A DNA stretch of 64,000 nt from Devosia limi DSM 17137 (GCF_900128975.1 NZ_FQVC01000001.1:124001-188000); one strand, 5' to 3'. Shown: positions 34,674-43,980, numbered from the stretch's first letter. Made by a program: numbers and translations. The notes: a model not told the origin generated them from the letters alone.

Positions 34674-35843
34674 TCAGGAAGCAACCAGGGCGGCGCGCGA
34701 GCTGTCGCGGGCCTCAGCTGCCTTATGGTCGGCGGCGAGAATGGTGGTCACGCTGGCGGTGAACGCGTCGGCGGAAGCGGTCAGGTTCAGGCGATTGGCG
34801 CTGTCGAGCAGGTCGCGATCCGCGGGGTCGATGACGCTTTCGCCATGCATGGCGCCCAGGATGGCGCCGGCCATGACCCCGATGGAGTCGGTGTCGCGGC
34901 CCGAATTGATGCCGTCCTCGATTGCGGTGCGGAAAGCGCCGTCGTTGAAAATGCAGAAGCCCAGCGCCAGCGGCAGTTCCTCGATGGCATTGAGCCGGCT
35001 GGGCCGATAGGCGTCGGTCAGGCGGCCGACCTTGGACGGCATATGGGTCACGTCGTCGCCCATGGCCGAGTATTTGGCGATGGCGGCGTGGAACGCCGCG
35101 CAGACCGCTTCATGGCTGGCGCCGGTGCCGCGCAGCTGGCGGGCGACGGCGACGATATCGATGATGGCGTTGCGGGTACCATCCTTGGCGAGCCCGATGA
35201 CCGTGTCGACCACGGTGTCGATATCGGTGCCCGGCACAAAGGCGGCGGCGACGGCAGCGGCCATGACGCCGGCCGCTTCGAGGCCATAGCTTTCCTGGTG
35301 GCCCGAGGCGAAGGCGATGGCCTCCTCATAGGCAGCGGGCGGATCGCAGGCATTCACCACGCCGACCGGCGCGATATACATGGCAGCACCACAATTGACC
35401 ATGTTGCCGATACCGCCCTGGCGGGGATCGCATGAGGTCAGCTGGTGCCGCTGGAAAATCCATTTCTCGGGGTAGAATAGCCGGTCGATCAGCATCGCCT
35501 CGCGCTGCAGTTCGGGCACCCAGCGCGGGGTCCAGGCGATCTGGCGCACCATGCCGTCGGCCATGTCCCAGGCATCGATATGACGCAGCACATCGCCATA
35601 AATCTCGGTCAGCGCCAGCGTCATCAGCGTATCGTCGGTAACAATGCCATTGCCCCGCACCCGGCCATTGCGCGCTCCGGCATCAAGATCCATCTTGTGC
35701 CACTTGGTATTGAGCGAGGTCACACGCCCATAGCGCGCCCGAATGTCCTGGGCCGACAGTTTTTCCACCGGCGCCCCGAGGGCGTCGCCGAGCGCGATGC
35801 CATGCATGAGAGCGCGGATGCGGCCGCGTAGGGAGTTTGGCAT
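34674..35843 (-). CDS. ADP-ribosylglycohydrolase family protein
   Basis: A 389-residue member of the ADP-ribosylglycohydrolase (DraG/ARH) family. It shows the first motif ALGDALGAPVE, the metal-binding TDDT at residues 69-72, and GRDTDSIGVMAGAILGAMHG, the second Mg-binding motif, near residue 305. All predicted metal ligands are retained, so it should be active on ADP-ribosyl or ribosyl-like glycosides. The ATG at 35843 has a weak Shine-Dalgarno; a TTG two codons earlier is possible. It is the fourth gene after the ABC permeases and SBP and is followed by the fused family member. The tandem pair in a sugar-import operon suggests that its natural substrate is imported rather than protein-bound. 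Confidence 0.9.
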   Translation of the reverse strand: MPNSLRGRIRALMHGIALGDALGAPVEKLSAQDIRARYGRVTSLNTKWHKMDLDAGARNGRVRGNGIVTDDTLMTLALTEIYGDVLRHIDAWDMADGMVRQIAWTPRWVPELQREAMLIDRLFYPEKWIFQRHQLTSCDPRQGGIGNMVNCGAAMYIAPVGVVNACDPPAAYEEAIAFASGHQESYGLEAAGVMAAAVAAAFVPGTDIDTVVDTVIGLAKDGTRNAIIDIVAVARQLRGTGASHEAVCAAFHAAIAKYSAMGDDVTHMPSKVGRLTDAYRPSRLNAIEELPLALGFCIFNDGAFRTAIEDGINSGRDTDSIGVMAGAILGAMHGESVIDPADRDLLDSANRLNLTASADAFTASVTTILAADHKAAEARDSSRAALVAS

Positions 35844-35914
35844 TCTCAATCGACTTTCGTTTCTTGCCGACCCCCCCGGATAGGATGGGGGCGCATCGAC
35901 GTTCTTCTTGCTAC

Positions 35915-36025
35915 TCCCCTCCCCCGTGAGGGGAGGGATCGGGGGTGGGGGTGCTGCGGTCTCAGCAAACTCAGCGTCGGCCGAACGCTACACCCCCACC
36001 CCAGCCCTCCCCGCAAGGGGGAAGG
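35915..36025. repeat. Facing-pair palindrome element (BIME-like)
   Basis: CCCCTCCCCCGTGAGGGGAGGG and GGGGGTGGGGGTGCTGCGGTCT on the left face ACACCCCCACC and GCCCTCCCCGCAAGGGGGAAGG on the right. The core differs from the other elements. It lies in the 195-base gap between the solute-binding protein gene and the first ADP-ribosylglycohydrolase gene, so it may act as an mRNA processing or attenuation point. Confidence 0.85.
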
Positions 36026-36038
36026 AGCAGATCGTGGC

Positions 36039-37457
36039 CTACTTCGTCAGGACAGTGCGGGCGTACTCGTTCAGGCGGTTGCCACCGGCGGCTTCCCACT
36101 CGGCGACATAGGTGTCCCACTGGTCCATGCCGGCTTCGCCGGAAACGAACTTGTAGACCCATGAGCGGTAGACGTTTTCGGTGGCGTCGAGGTCGGCAGC
36201 GTAGTCAGCCGGCCAGACAAAGGTATTGTCCGAGGTGTAATAGGTCGCGATGTTCTTCAGCGACTGCTGAGCTGCATCGGACTGCCAGGTCACCGGCGGG
36301 GTCCAGTTTGCGGCAGCCATGAAGCGAGCATACCAGGTGGCCATGGCATCGGTGACTTCATAGGTGTCGCCGGTCTTGGTGTATTGCTCACCCTCAAAGC
36401 CCATGCGGTCCATCAGCTGGCCTTCGGGGCTGGCCATGAAGTCCAGCACCGCGAAAGCGGCTTCCTTGTTCTCGGACAGGGCCGAGATGGCAAAGCCGCG
36501 GGTTTCCTTGGACACGTCGACGGCCTGCAGGCCCTGGCCAGCTGGACCCTTGGGCGGGTTCAGCAGGGTCAGTCCGACGCCCTCATGCAGCTGGCGCATC
36601 TTGCCGCCATAGATGTCGATGACTTCCATGGACGAGCCCGAGATGGTGCCGGCGCGGCCGGTGTAGAACTTGTCTTCCTTCACATCCCAGGGGGTCGTGA
36701 TGTATTCGGGATCGTACAGACCATCGGCCTTGAGCTGGGCGTAGAAGGCCAGCTTGGCCTTTTCCTGGTCGGAGACGCGCGCATGGATCACTTCGCCTGC
36801 GGCGTTCTGCATCCAGGTGGTCTCGATGCCGAAGGCCTTGTTATAGATGGCGTCGAGCTCGTTGGTGTTGTCGGCGGTGGTCACACCATAGGTATTGGCG
36901 GTGCCGTCGCCGTCATAGTCACCCTGCGCCAGGGCGGTGTAGAGCGCGACATAGTCCTCGGTGGTCTCGGGCTGGCCGAGGCCGGTCTTTTCCAGCCAGT
37001 CGGTGCGGATGACCGGCTGCGGGATGCGGACCGGATACACATAAAGCAGGTAGGGGTAGTTCTTGAGGCGCTCGACATTGTGCGGAAACAGCGCGTCCTT
37101 GAGATATTCGGATTTTTCGATCCAGGGGGTCAGGTCCTCGAGCACGCCCTGTTCGGCGATCTTGGCGTCGCCACCCTGGAAGTACATCAGGTCCGGGATA
37201 TCGCCGGACAGGATCATCGCGGTCAGTTTGTCGGCATAGCCGGCGCTGGCGACTTCGACGATCTCGATATCGATTTCCTTGCCCTGCGCGGCCAATGCCT
37301 GCTCGATGCGCTCGATATGGGCGACGTCGGCCGGATTGGAGTTCAGCAGGTCCTTCGAGACGATGCGGATGGTCACCGGATCGGCAAAGGCCGGAACAGC
37401 CATCGCCAGGCCGAGGGCCAGCGCGGTGGTTGTCAGCAACAGGCGTTTCGCAAGCAT
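36039..37457 (-). CDS. Extracellular solute-binding protein (LplA/AlgQ-like)
   Basis: A 472-residue periplasmic binding protein with a signal peptide ending FADP near residue 25. It belongs to the family found with LplB/LplC-type permeases, whose best known members are the alginate-binding AlgQ1/AlgQ2. A calcium-binding EF-hand-like loop, QGDYDGDGTANTYGV at residues 179-191, matches the Ca2+ site of AlgQ proteins. The ATG at 37457 is set by GGAGGAG 7 bases upstream. It follows the permease gene by 38 bases. The ligand is predicted to be an oligosaccharide. Confidence 0.9.
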   Translation of the reverse strand: MLAKRLLLTTTALALGLAMAVPAFADPVTIRIVSKDLLNSNPADVAHIERIEQALAAQGKEIDIEIVEVASAGYADKLTAMILSGDIPDLMYFQGGDAKIAEQGVLEDLTPWIEKSEYLKDALFPHNVERLKNYPYLLYVYPVRIPQPVIRTDWLEKTGLGQPETTEDYVALYTALAQGDYDGDGTANTYGVTTADNTNELDAIYNKAFGIETTWMQNAAGEVIHARVSDQEKAKLAFYAQLKADGLYDPEYITTPWDVKEDKFYTGRAGTISGSSMEVIDIYGGKMRQLHEGVGLTLLNPPKGPAGQGLQAVDVSKETRGFAISALSENKEAAFAVLDFMASPEGQLMDRMGFEGEQYTKTGDTYEVTDAMATWYARFMAAANWTPPVTWQSDAAQQSLKNIATYYTSDNTFVWPADYAADLDATENVYRSWVYKFVSGEAGMDQWDTYVAEWEAAGGNRLNEYARTVLTK

Positions 37458-37495
37458 GATAGTCTCCTCCATTGTGTTTTGCTTGTTGGGTTTCG

Positions 37496-38398
37496 TCACC
37501 CTTTGAGGGCTCCGGACATGGTGCCCTTGGTGAAAAACTTCAGGATCAGCGGGTAGATCAGCAGCACCGGTGCGATGGTCAGCAGGATGATGCCGGCCTT
37601 GAGGGCGCGCATGTCGATCTGGCTGGCGCCGGTGTAGTTGTTCATGTTCTGCACGCCGACCATGGCCAGCTTGTCGCCCTCGACCACGAACTGGCGCAGC
37701 ACCAGCTGCAGCGGCCACATCGATTGGTCGTTGAGGTAGAGCATGGCCCGGAAGAACTCGTTCCAGCGGAAGACGAGGTAGAACAGGGTGATGGTGGCCA
37801 GAGCCGGCTTGGCCAGCGGCAACACGACCTTGAAGAAGATCTGGAAGGCATTGGCGCCGTCGAGTTCGGCCGCTTCCAGCAATTCCTCGGGCACTTCCTC
37901 GAAGAAGCGGATCAGGATGATCAGGTACCAGGCGTTGACCAGCTTGAAGAAGATCAGCGACCAGTAGGTATTGATCAGGCCAAGGCGCTTGTTGACGAAG
38001 AAATCAGGGATCATGCCCGGCTCGAACACGATGGTGATCAACACCATGACGAACAGGATGCGCCGGCCCGGCAGCTTGGGCCGGCTCAGTCCCCAGGCCA
38101 TCATGGCGGTGAAGATCACGCTCAGCAGCGTGCCGACAATGGTGATGAAGGCCGAATTGCCCAGGCCACGCAGCACGTTGGGATTCTGGATCAGCAGCGA
38201 CCAGACATCGAGCGAAAAGCCGCGCGGCACCACGGTCAGCCCGCCCATGCCCGGCACCTGTTTGGGGTCGGACAGCGACACGGCCAGCAGGTTGAGAATG
38301 GGCTGCACCGTGATCACCACCAGCAGCAGCAGGGTGGACACGATGATCGCATATTCAATGCGCTCGAGCGGCGTGCGGCGAATGTTGGAACCGGACAT
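37496..38398 (-). CDS. Carbohydrate ABC permease (LplC type)
   Basis: A 300-residue inner-membrane permease with six hydrophobic segments. The EAA coupling loop is EELLEAAELDGANAFQIFFKVVLPLAKPALAT, and the C-terminus LILKFFTKGTMSGALKG is characteristic of LplC-type permeases. It overlaps the preceding permease stop by one base (TGATG), so it is translationally coupled to it. It forms the heterodimeric channel with the LplB-like protein. Confidence 0.92.
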   Translation of the reverse strand: MSGSNIRRTPLERIEYAIIVSTLLLLVVITVQPILNLLAVSLSDPKQVPGMGGLTVVPRGFSLDVWSLLIQNPNVLRGLGNSAFITIVGTLLSVIFTAMMAWGLSRPKLPGRRILFVMVLITIVFEPGMIPDFFVNKRLGLINTYWSLIFFKLVNAWYLIILIRFFEEVPEELLEAAELDGANAFQIFFKVVLPLAKPALATITLFYLVFRWNEFFRAMLYLNDQSMWPLQLVLRQFVVEGDKLAMVGVQNMNNYTGASQIDMRALKAGIILLTIAPVLLIYPLILKFFTKGTMSGALKG

Positions 38399-39384
38399 CA
38401 CCAGACCCCCTTCCCGGTCAGTCGTTTGGACACCAGGTGCGCCATCAGGATCAGGATCATCCCCATCACCGCCTTGAACAGGCCGGCGGCAGTGGCCAGC
38501 GAGTATTCGCCGGTCTGCAGGCCGATGCGATAGACATAGGTGTCCACGATATCGATCTGGCTGCGCACAACGTCGTTCTGGAAGTTGATGACCTGGTTGA
38601 GATCGGCACTGAGGAACATGCCGGCATTGAGAATGAAGATGGTCGCGATGGTCGGCGTGATGCCGGGAATGGTGACATGCAGGATTTTCTGCCAGCGGTT
38701 GGCGCCATCCATTTCGGCGGCATCATAGAGTTGCTGGTCGATGGCAATGATTGCCGCCAGATACAGCAGGCTGTCCCAGCCAGCCGAGCGCCAGATTTCG
38801 GAGAAGACCAGCACCCAGCGGATCGAGCCGCTATCGGTCATGTAGGAGACCGGTGCCATGCCGAAGAAGCCGGTGATCTGGTTGACCGCGCCATCGCTCG
38901 GCGACAGCGCGGCAATGAAGATGCCGGCGATCACCACCCAGGACAGGAAGTGCGGCAGATAAATTGCCGACTGAATGAACTTGCGCAGGCTCCCCCCACG
39001 CACTTCGTTCAGCATCAGCGCCACCATGATCGGCACCGGGAACACGAAGATCAGCTTCATGCCGGAAATGATCAGGGTATTGAGCAGCACCTGGTAGAAA
39101 ATCGGCGAAGCCAGCAGCGTCTGGAAGTGCTTCAAGCCAACCCAGATATTGGGCGGGATGATGCGCAGCTGCTCGAAGGCGATCTTGGCTTCCCAGATCG
39201 GATAATAGTGCAGCACCAGGAAGAAGATAATGCCTGGCGCCATCATCACGTAATAGGGCCACCACTTGCGCAGCCCCAAAACCAGCTTTCCGGCCAGCAG
39301 TCCAGCATGCTGGTCGCGTGCGATCTTGGGAACGTTCCCACTGGCGCCCAAATCCTTGGCGCGCTGCTCGGCACTGGTATCCAT
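38398..39384 (-). CDS. ABC permease (LplB type)
   Basis: A 328-residue permease of the binding-protein-dependent transport family. It has a cytoplasmic N-terminal extension, six hydrophobic segments and the EAA loop IIAIDQQLYDAAEMDGANRWQKILHVTIPGITPT. It pairs with the LplC-like protein. The ATG at 39384 follows GGGAGGGG by 7 bases and lies 2 bases after the stop of the LacI regulator gene, so all these genes form one operon. Confidence 0.92.
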   Translation of the reverse strand: MDTSAEQRAKDLGASGNVPKIARDQHAGLLAGKLVLGLRKWWPYYVMMAPGIIFFLVLHYYPIWEAKIAFEQLRIIPPNIWVGLKHFQTLLASPIFYQVLLNTLIISGMKLIFVFPVPIMVALMLNEVRGGSLRKFIQSAIYLPHFLSWVVIAGIFIAALSPSDGAVNQITGFFGMAPVSYMTDSGSIRWVLVFSEIWRSAGWDSLLYLAAIIAIDQQLYDAAEMDGANRWQKILHVTIPGITPTIATIFILNAGMFLSADLNQVINFQNDVVRSQIDIVDTYVYRIGLQTGEYSLATAAGLFKAVMGMILILMAHLVSKRLTGKGVW

Positions 39385-39386
39385 GG

Positions 39387-40442
39387 TCAGCCCCTCCCTG
39401 CCCCGGAAACTCGTTTCGGGGTTGGTACCGACAGGTCGGCGAGTGAACCTCGCTCTATCAGGCGGCACGGCAAATAGATCCGGCGGTGTTCGGGCCGGTG
39501 TTCGATTTCGTCGAAGAGACCTTCGACGGCGCGGGCGCCGAGATCGCGGCCCGGCTTGGCAATTGTGGTCAGCCCCGGCCAGGCGAACTCGCCCGAGGGG
39601 ATGCCGTCAAAACCGATAATGGAAACGTCATCGGGGCAGCGCAGCCCGGCTTCGCGCACGGCCATCATGGCGCCGATGGCCATCATGTCGTTGGCGGCGA
39701 AGACGCAGACATGGCCGACGCGGTCGCGTTCGAGCAGGCGGCGCATGGCGATGCGGCCGCCTTCGACGGTGTATTCGCCGTCTTCAACATCGAGGATTGC
39801 CGGGTCGACATCCCGGGCAATGCAGTGTTCGTGAACGGCGCGCAGGAACCGGGCGCGGGCGAGGCGGGACTTGGGACCAAGGATCAGGCTGGGGGCCGGA
39901 TGGCCCTTGGAAACCAGCAAATCCATGCCCAATTGCACGGCCTGGGCGATATCGGAGCCGACGCTTGAGGTCTCGGCGAAGCGCTCGGCGCTGGAGCCGA
40001 TCAGCAGGAATGGCAGGCCAAACCGGTCGAGGTCGTCGAAATTGTCGGCCACCGGATTGATGATGGCGCCATCGACGCGGGCCTGACGCAGGGCCCGCAA
40101 ATGTGCGGCCTCCTTGGCGGCATCCCAGTCGGAGGAGAAGACCAGCAGCGACGAGCCGCTCTCGGCCGCCTTGTCCTGAGCCCCCCGGGCCACCTCGGCC
40201 CAGAACGGATTGGTGATATCGGGGATCACCAGGCCCAGCATTCCAGAGCGCCCCGAACGCATGCCGACGGCGAGCGAATTGCGCTCATAGCCCACGCTGG
40301 ATGCGGCCTTGAGCACGCGGTCACGTGTGTCGTCGGTGATGTTGGAAGAGCCGGCAAGCGCCCGTGCGGCCGTGCTTTTGGACACGCCGGCGCGCTCTGC
40401 GACATCAATGATCGTGGGCCGGCGATTGCGGCTCTTGCTCAT
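39387..40442 (-). CDS. LacI family transcriptional regulator
   Basis: A 351-residue repressor. Residues 9-60 form the LacI helix-turn-helix (IIDVAERAGVSKSTAARALAGSSNITDDTRDRVLKAASSVGYERN); the rest is the periplasmic-binding-protein-like effector domain (MLGLVIPDITNPFWAEVARGAQ, VDGAIINPV, ANDMMAIGAMMAV, VSIIGFDGI). GGGAAGAG is 5 bases before the ATG at 40442. As the first gene of the ABC/ADP-ribosylglycohydrolase operon it should regulate its own operon, probably through the imported sugar or its breakdown product. Confidence 0.93.
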   Translation of the reverse strand: MSKSRNRRPTIIDVAERAGVSKSTAARALAGSSNITDDTRDRVLKAASSVGYERNSLAVGMRSGRSGMLGLVIPDITNPFWAEVARGAQDKAAESGSSLLVFSSDWDAAKEAAHLRALRQARVDGAIINPVADNFDDLDRFGLPFLLIGSSAERFAETSSVGSDIAQAVQLGMDLLVSKGHPAPSLILGPKSRLARARFLRAVHEHCIARDVDPAILDVEDGEYTVEGGRIAMRRLLERDRVGHVCVFAANDMMAIGAMMAVREAGLRCPDDVSIIGFDGIPSGEFAWPGLTTIAKPGRDLGARAVEGLFDEIEHRPEHRRIYLPCRLIERGSLADLSVPTPKRVSGAGRG

Positions 40443-40509
40443 GAACTCTTCCCTGCGACGCGCTTCCTGAACGGAAGACGAAAGTTTCTGACCGAACCCT
40501 ATGCGTCGT

Positions 40510-40521
40510 GGGAACGTTACC
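40510..40521. promoter_or_regulatory. Candidate LacI-type operator upstream of the regulator
   Basis: GGGAACGTTACC, a near-palindrome with an AACGTT core of the type bound by LacI proteins, lies about 70 bases before the regulator's start codon. It could allow autoregulation of the operon. Confidence 0.45.
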
Positions 40522-40690
40522 GCGCGTCCCATAATCGAGTCAAGCGGCCGCCAAGCTGTGCATAAGTTGCCGGAACGCCATGGGAGAATTGCTGGAATGA
40601 ATACCCTTGAGCCGTACAAGTGCAACATTCACCGTGCGGCCTACGGACTTGATCGGTGGGCCAATATCAGCGCGGCAGGCGTGGAGAGTG

Positions 40691-40709
40691 ACCCCGGACC
40701 AAGCCCGGG
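40691..40709. repeat. REP-like hairpin downstream of the GH38-like gene
   Basis: CCCCGG facing CCGGGG around ACCAAGC. It resembles the GACCCCGG variant of common alphaproteobacterial REP sequences and lies about 50 bases beyond the GH38-like gene's stop, where a terminator is expected. Confidence 0.5.
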
Positions 40710-40758
40710 GACAACCCAGTGGTGCGTCTGGGGGATAGCGCGTTTTGGCGACCGGCAG

Positions 40759-42702
40759 CTAGTCCAGGGTCAGCACCAGCCGGGTCTTGAAATCCCCCTC
40801 CCACCACATGGGGAAATTGGTGCCCCATTTATTGTTATGGAGATTGAAACGCAGACCGGCGGAAAGGTCCGGCGGATTGGCCGAGAATGCCATGAACGGG
40901 CTGGAGGCAGGCGCCACCAGCGCCGTATCCAGCGGGGTCACGGTAAGGCTCAAGCCATTGATATTGCTACGAACAGCATTGACCGCCTGCAATTGCCCAC
41001 CGCCCTTGCGGGCGATGCGGGCGCCGTCCTGCCAAAGACCCATCTTGGAGTAGTCCCAGGCACTGGCATAAGCGGGCGTCAGCGACAAAAAACTGGCTTC
41101 CGGCATACGGTTAGCCGGCTTATCGCGGAGGATAAGGGTAATCTCCACCGACCGGCGATCCAGGCCCCGGATAGAGAATTCAACCTGCCGCGGCGCCCCC
41201 AGTTCGGCATGCGCGGCCGCAGGCAGAGTGGCGATGGCCACCGCCCCGCCCGCACCCCCAGCGATCCCGGCAAAGGCAGGCACATCGGTTTCGGTGCGGG
41301 CAGTTCTAGCCCCAGCCAATCCGGGCTTGTCGTGGTCGAGAACAGCCCATTCGGCACGGTGCTGCAGATAGGTATCGAGATGGGTCTGCAGAGCCGAAAA
41401 GTCATAACTTTCATAGCGATAGCCGAGCAACACCCCGTCGCGACCAGCGATGGTGATGCCATCCGGACTGGTCAGGGCAGCGATGTCGCCGGTCGCAGGA
41501 TCGAGCGTCGCCGTCCAGCCATCGCTGCTCAGTTCGACGCCAGGGGACAGTGCCCCGGAAGGCGCAGCCCCTGCCCCCAGTTCAGCCAATGCATCGACCG
41601 CCAAGGCGCGGTCCACAGGCTCGAGCGCCGCAACGGCCGCGTCGAGAAACGCGCGCTGCTCTGCCCAGGAGGCCTCGGTATAGGCGAAGCGATAGTCGTC
41701 CCGCCGGGCACGAGTGAACTCCGGCCGATCCCAGGCCAGTTCATCGCGCAGATAGGTTTTGATATCGACGCCACAGGTATGTTCGGCGACCATGGCAAGG
41801 CCGCGGCCAAAGGCCAGCCGCTCCGGTGTCAGATCGTTTTCGGCAAAGCTGTCATATAGGCGCTGCAACTGGCGGAAACGGGCCATCTTGATCGGATCGC
41901 TGCCGGCGCCATGGATCCAGCTATCGCCGATTTCGATATCCAGCACCGGGAAATCGGCACGCCGCGCCCACATCTCGGCGCCAAAGGCATCGAGCGTGGA
42001 AGCGACGATTTCCGCGCCGGGGTGGGCATGGAACATGCCGCGACAGGCTTCGACCGTCTGGCCGACGCTTTGCGGGCCGACATTGTCGTTGGTATGGGCA
42101 AAGCTCAGGCCGACATCGTCGCCCGCCGGGAATTCGGTTTCTCCGTAGGAGCCCTGATACATCACAACAATTTCGTCGCCGTTGGGCGCATGCCAGCGGA
42201 AAATGCCCGGGACATCAGGCACCGGGCTGGCGGTATTGACGCCCAGATGCAGAAACCGAATACCCGCCTCGGCCATCAGCGGCACCATGCCCAAAGTATG
42301 GCCTGGCACGTCGGTCATCTTGGCGGCAATGGTGGTCTTGCCGAAGCGCTTGTCGAGCTCCTGCGAATAGCTGAGGCCGGCGCTGAACAATGCCGGCGAC
42401 ATCAGCTCGGTATGGGTGGTGTAGGGCAGACCATGCCAGCGGATCAAGCCACGCTCGATGGCGCGCTCCAGCCGGGCGACGCGCGCCGCATCCTGGCTTT
42501 GCAGATGGTCCCAGATCAGCCAGGCGCCCGTGGTCCAGATGAAAGCCGGGGCCTCGGGGTTTTCGGCATAGAAATGCTCGGCCGTGCTGATCGCCTGCGG
42601 AATGAACTGGTCGTGGTATTGCCGCCGCACCTTTTCGGCGTGGTCGGTAAAGCCAATATCGAGATGGGTCTTGAAGACCAGATGAATGCGCTGGGTGGTC
42701 AT
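40759..42702 (-). CDS. GH38-like glycosidase (DUF5054 family)
   Basis: A 647-residue protein. It opens with IHLVFKTHLDIGFTDHA, the His-x-Asp metal motif of GH38 alpha-mannosidases, and shows the catalytic-aspartate block KMTDVPGHTLGMVPLMAEAGI near residue 128. The 400-residue N-terminal part has the GH38-like TIM-barrel pattern, followed by a beta-rich C-terminus. No signal peptide. It matches the DUF5054 type, whose enzymology is largely unknown; retaining glycosidase activity on alpha-mannoside-like bonds is an inference. It begins 11 bases after the LacI regulator gene, so the pair forms a unit facing the ABC operon to its right. The weak Shine-Dalgarno (GGAAT) precedes the ATG. Confidence 0.75.
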   Translation of the reverse strand: MTTQRIHLVFKTHLDIGFTDHAEKVRRQYHDQFIPQAISTAEHFYAENPEAPAFIWTTGAWLIWDHLQSQDAARVARLERAIERGLIRWHGLPYTTHTELMSPALFSAGLSYSQELDKRFGKTTIAAKMTDVPGHTLGMVPLMAEAGIRFLHLGVNTASPVPDVPGIFRWHAPNGDEIVVMYQGSYGETEFPAGDDVGLSFAHTNDNVGPQSVGQTVEACRGMFHAHPGAEIVASTLDAFGAEMWARRADFPVLDIEIGDSWIHGAGSDPIKMARFRQLQRLYDSFAENDLTPERLAFGRGLAMVAEHTCGVDIKTYLRDELAWDRPEFTRARRDDYRFAYTEASWAEQRAFLDAAVAALEPVDRALAVDALAELGAGAAPSGALSPGVELSSDGWTATLDPATGDIAALTSPDGITIAGRDGVLLGYRYESYDFSALQTHLDTYLQHRAEWAVLDHDKPGLAGARTARTETDVPAFAGIAGGAGGAVAIATLPAAAHAELGAPRQVEFSIRGLDRRSVEITLILRDKPANRMPEASFLSLTPAYASAWDYSKMGLWQDGARIARKGGGQLQAVNAVRSNINGLSLTVTPLDTALVAPASSPFMAFSANPPDLSAGLRFNLHNNKWGTNFPMWWEGDFKTRLVLTLD

Positions 42703-42713
42703 AACTATTCCGA

Positions 42714-43763
42714 TCAGCCGACCGTGCCACGCACGACCAGCCGGGTTTGTACGGTTTCCTCGAGCGCACCTGCGCTCGGCTTGCTGAGGCGGCGCAGGAT
42801 CAGCCGAACCAGGGCGCGGACGCGCTCATCGAGGTCGATCTTGACGGTGGTGAGGTTGTAACTTTTCCAGTGTGACTGCTCGATATCGTCGAAACCGACA
42901 ACCTTGACGTCCTCGGGCACTCGCAGCTTGAGCTCATGGCGCAGCGCATCAATGACGCCAAAGGCGCCGACGTCATTGGCGGCAAAGACTGCATCGGCGC
43001 CGTCGCCAACGCGGAACAGGTCGACGGTCGCGGCATAGGCGGTGTCATAGGTGAAATCGCCCACCACCATGATCGGCTCGCCCAGGCCCCGATCGGCCAT
43101 GACCTTACGCAGCGTGTCCTCGCGAGCGGTGCTGGCGCCGGAGCGATAGACGCCAGTGAGATAGGCAAGCCGCTTGGCGCCATAGCCCTGCATCAACGCC
43201 ACGGCCTGTTCGATACCGGCATATTGCAGCACGTTCAGCCGGTCATAGAGCGGACCATCGGCATCGGGGCGGTCGAATCCGGCCTCGGTCTCGCGCGGAT
43301 AATGCACGTAGATCGGCACGGCGCGATCCAGCACCCCGGCCAAAATCGTCGGCTTGACGTTCTCGACAAAGGCGATAACCGCGTCGGGATTAAAGCCCTT
43401 CATATAGGTCAGCAGCGTCGCATCCATGCTCAGATCGGTGCGGGTCTTGAACAGCAGCGTCGCAAAACCCTCGTTTTGCAGCGCAGTCGTGAGTGCGTCG
43501 ATTTCCTGGCTTTCCCACGGGCTGCACACGTCGGGCACAATGACGCCGACCAGGTGCGAACGGCCGCTGACCAGCGCCCGCGCAGCGCGATCAGGCGTGT
43601 AGTTCAGCTCCTCGGCAACCTTGAGAATAAGCGCCCGCTTCTCGGGTTTGAGCGAGGTATGTGGATTGAAAGCGCGTGATACGGCGACCCGCGAGACATT
43701 GGCGGAGCGCGCCACCATCTCGGCAGTCGCTCGGCCGCGTGCCTGATTTCCGGTCTTGGTCAA
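42714..43763 (-). CDS. LacI family transcriptional regulator
   Basis: A 349-residue repressor with a LacI-type helix-turn-helix at residues 13-60 (TAEMVARSANVSRVAVSRAFNPHTSLKPEKRALILKVAEELNYTPDRAARAL) and a periplasmic-binding-protein-like effector domain ending in DVKVVGFDDIEQSHWKSYNLTTVKID. The start has to be a TTG at 43763: the next ATG would cut the first helix. GGGGCG is upstream of the TTG. It shares a 309-base gap with the divergent ABC operon; two operator-like sequences lie in that gap, so the repressor probably controls both directions. It is followed by the GH38-like gene. Confidence 0.88.
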   Translation of the reverse strand: MTKTGNQARGRATAEMVARSANVSRVAVSRAFNPHTSLKPEKRALILKVAEELNYTPDRAARALVSGRSHLVGVIVPDVCSPWESQEIDALTTALQNEGFATLLFKTRTDLSMDATLLTYMKGFNPDAVIAFVENVKPTILAGVLDRAVPIYVHYPRETEAGFDRPDADGPLYDRLNVLQYAGIEQAVALMQGYGAKRLAYLTGVYRSGASTAREDTLRKVMADRGLGEPIMVVGDFTYDTAYAATVDLFRVGDGADAVFAANDVGAFGVIDALRHELKLRVPEDVKVVGFDDIEQSHWKSYNLTTVKIDLDERVRALVRLILRRLSKPSAGALEETVQTRLVVRGTVG

Positions 43764-43784
43764 GACGCCCCGCTTTGCTGCTCA

Positions 43785-43804
43785 AAGTGTAATCGTGTTC
43801 ACTT
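43785..43804. promoter_or_regulatory. Candidate LacI operator, site 1
   Basis: AAGTGTAATCGTGTTCACTT, an imperfect palindrome 20 bases long, just upstream of the repressor gene. It shares GTGTTCA with site 2. Confidence 0.45.
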
Positions 43805-43962
43805 CTTCTGGCCCGGACCCAGCCGAGTGTCAAGCGAGGCCGGGCGCAGCACGCAGCCCATTATCGGCGAAAAATGTCATACAGACGTTGCAAATCCTTG
43901 CCAACTTGCCGGCGCAGCGAATGCATCCGCCGCACCGACGTGAATTCTCCACGTTGACGGAT

Positions 43963-43980
43963 AATGAAAACGTGTTCATT
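43963..43980. promoter_or_regulatory. Candidate LacI operator, site 2
   Basis: AATGAAAACGTGTTCATT, 16 of 18 positions symmetric, with AATGAA facing TTCATT around ACGT. It lies about 90 bases before the ABC operon start and is a typical LacI-family operator. Confidence 0.65.

Larger units (their letters stand above)
40443..40758. other. Intergenic region between LacI operon and GH38-like gene
   Basis: About 315 bases with no gene. It holds the operator candidate at 40510 and the CCCCGG-ACCAAG-CCCGGGG hairpin at 40691-40709, which could end transcription of the GH38-like gene coming from the right. Confidence 0.55.

Noticed and set aside
32633..34762. Long plus-strand open frame (over 700 codons) opposite the fused ADP-ribosylglycohydrolase gene
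   Set aside because: The residues are His/Arg/Gln/Gly rich as expected for a mirror of a GC-rich gene, with no family motif; the opposite strand is an intact gene.
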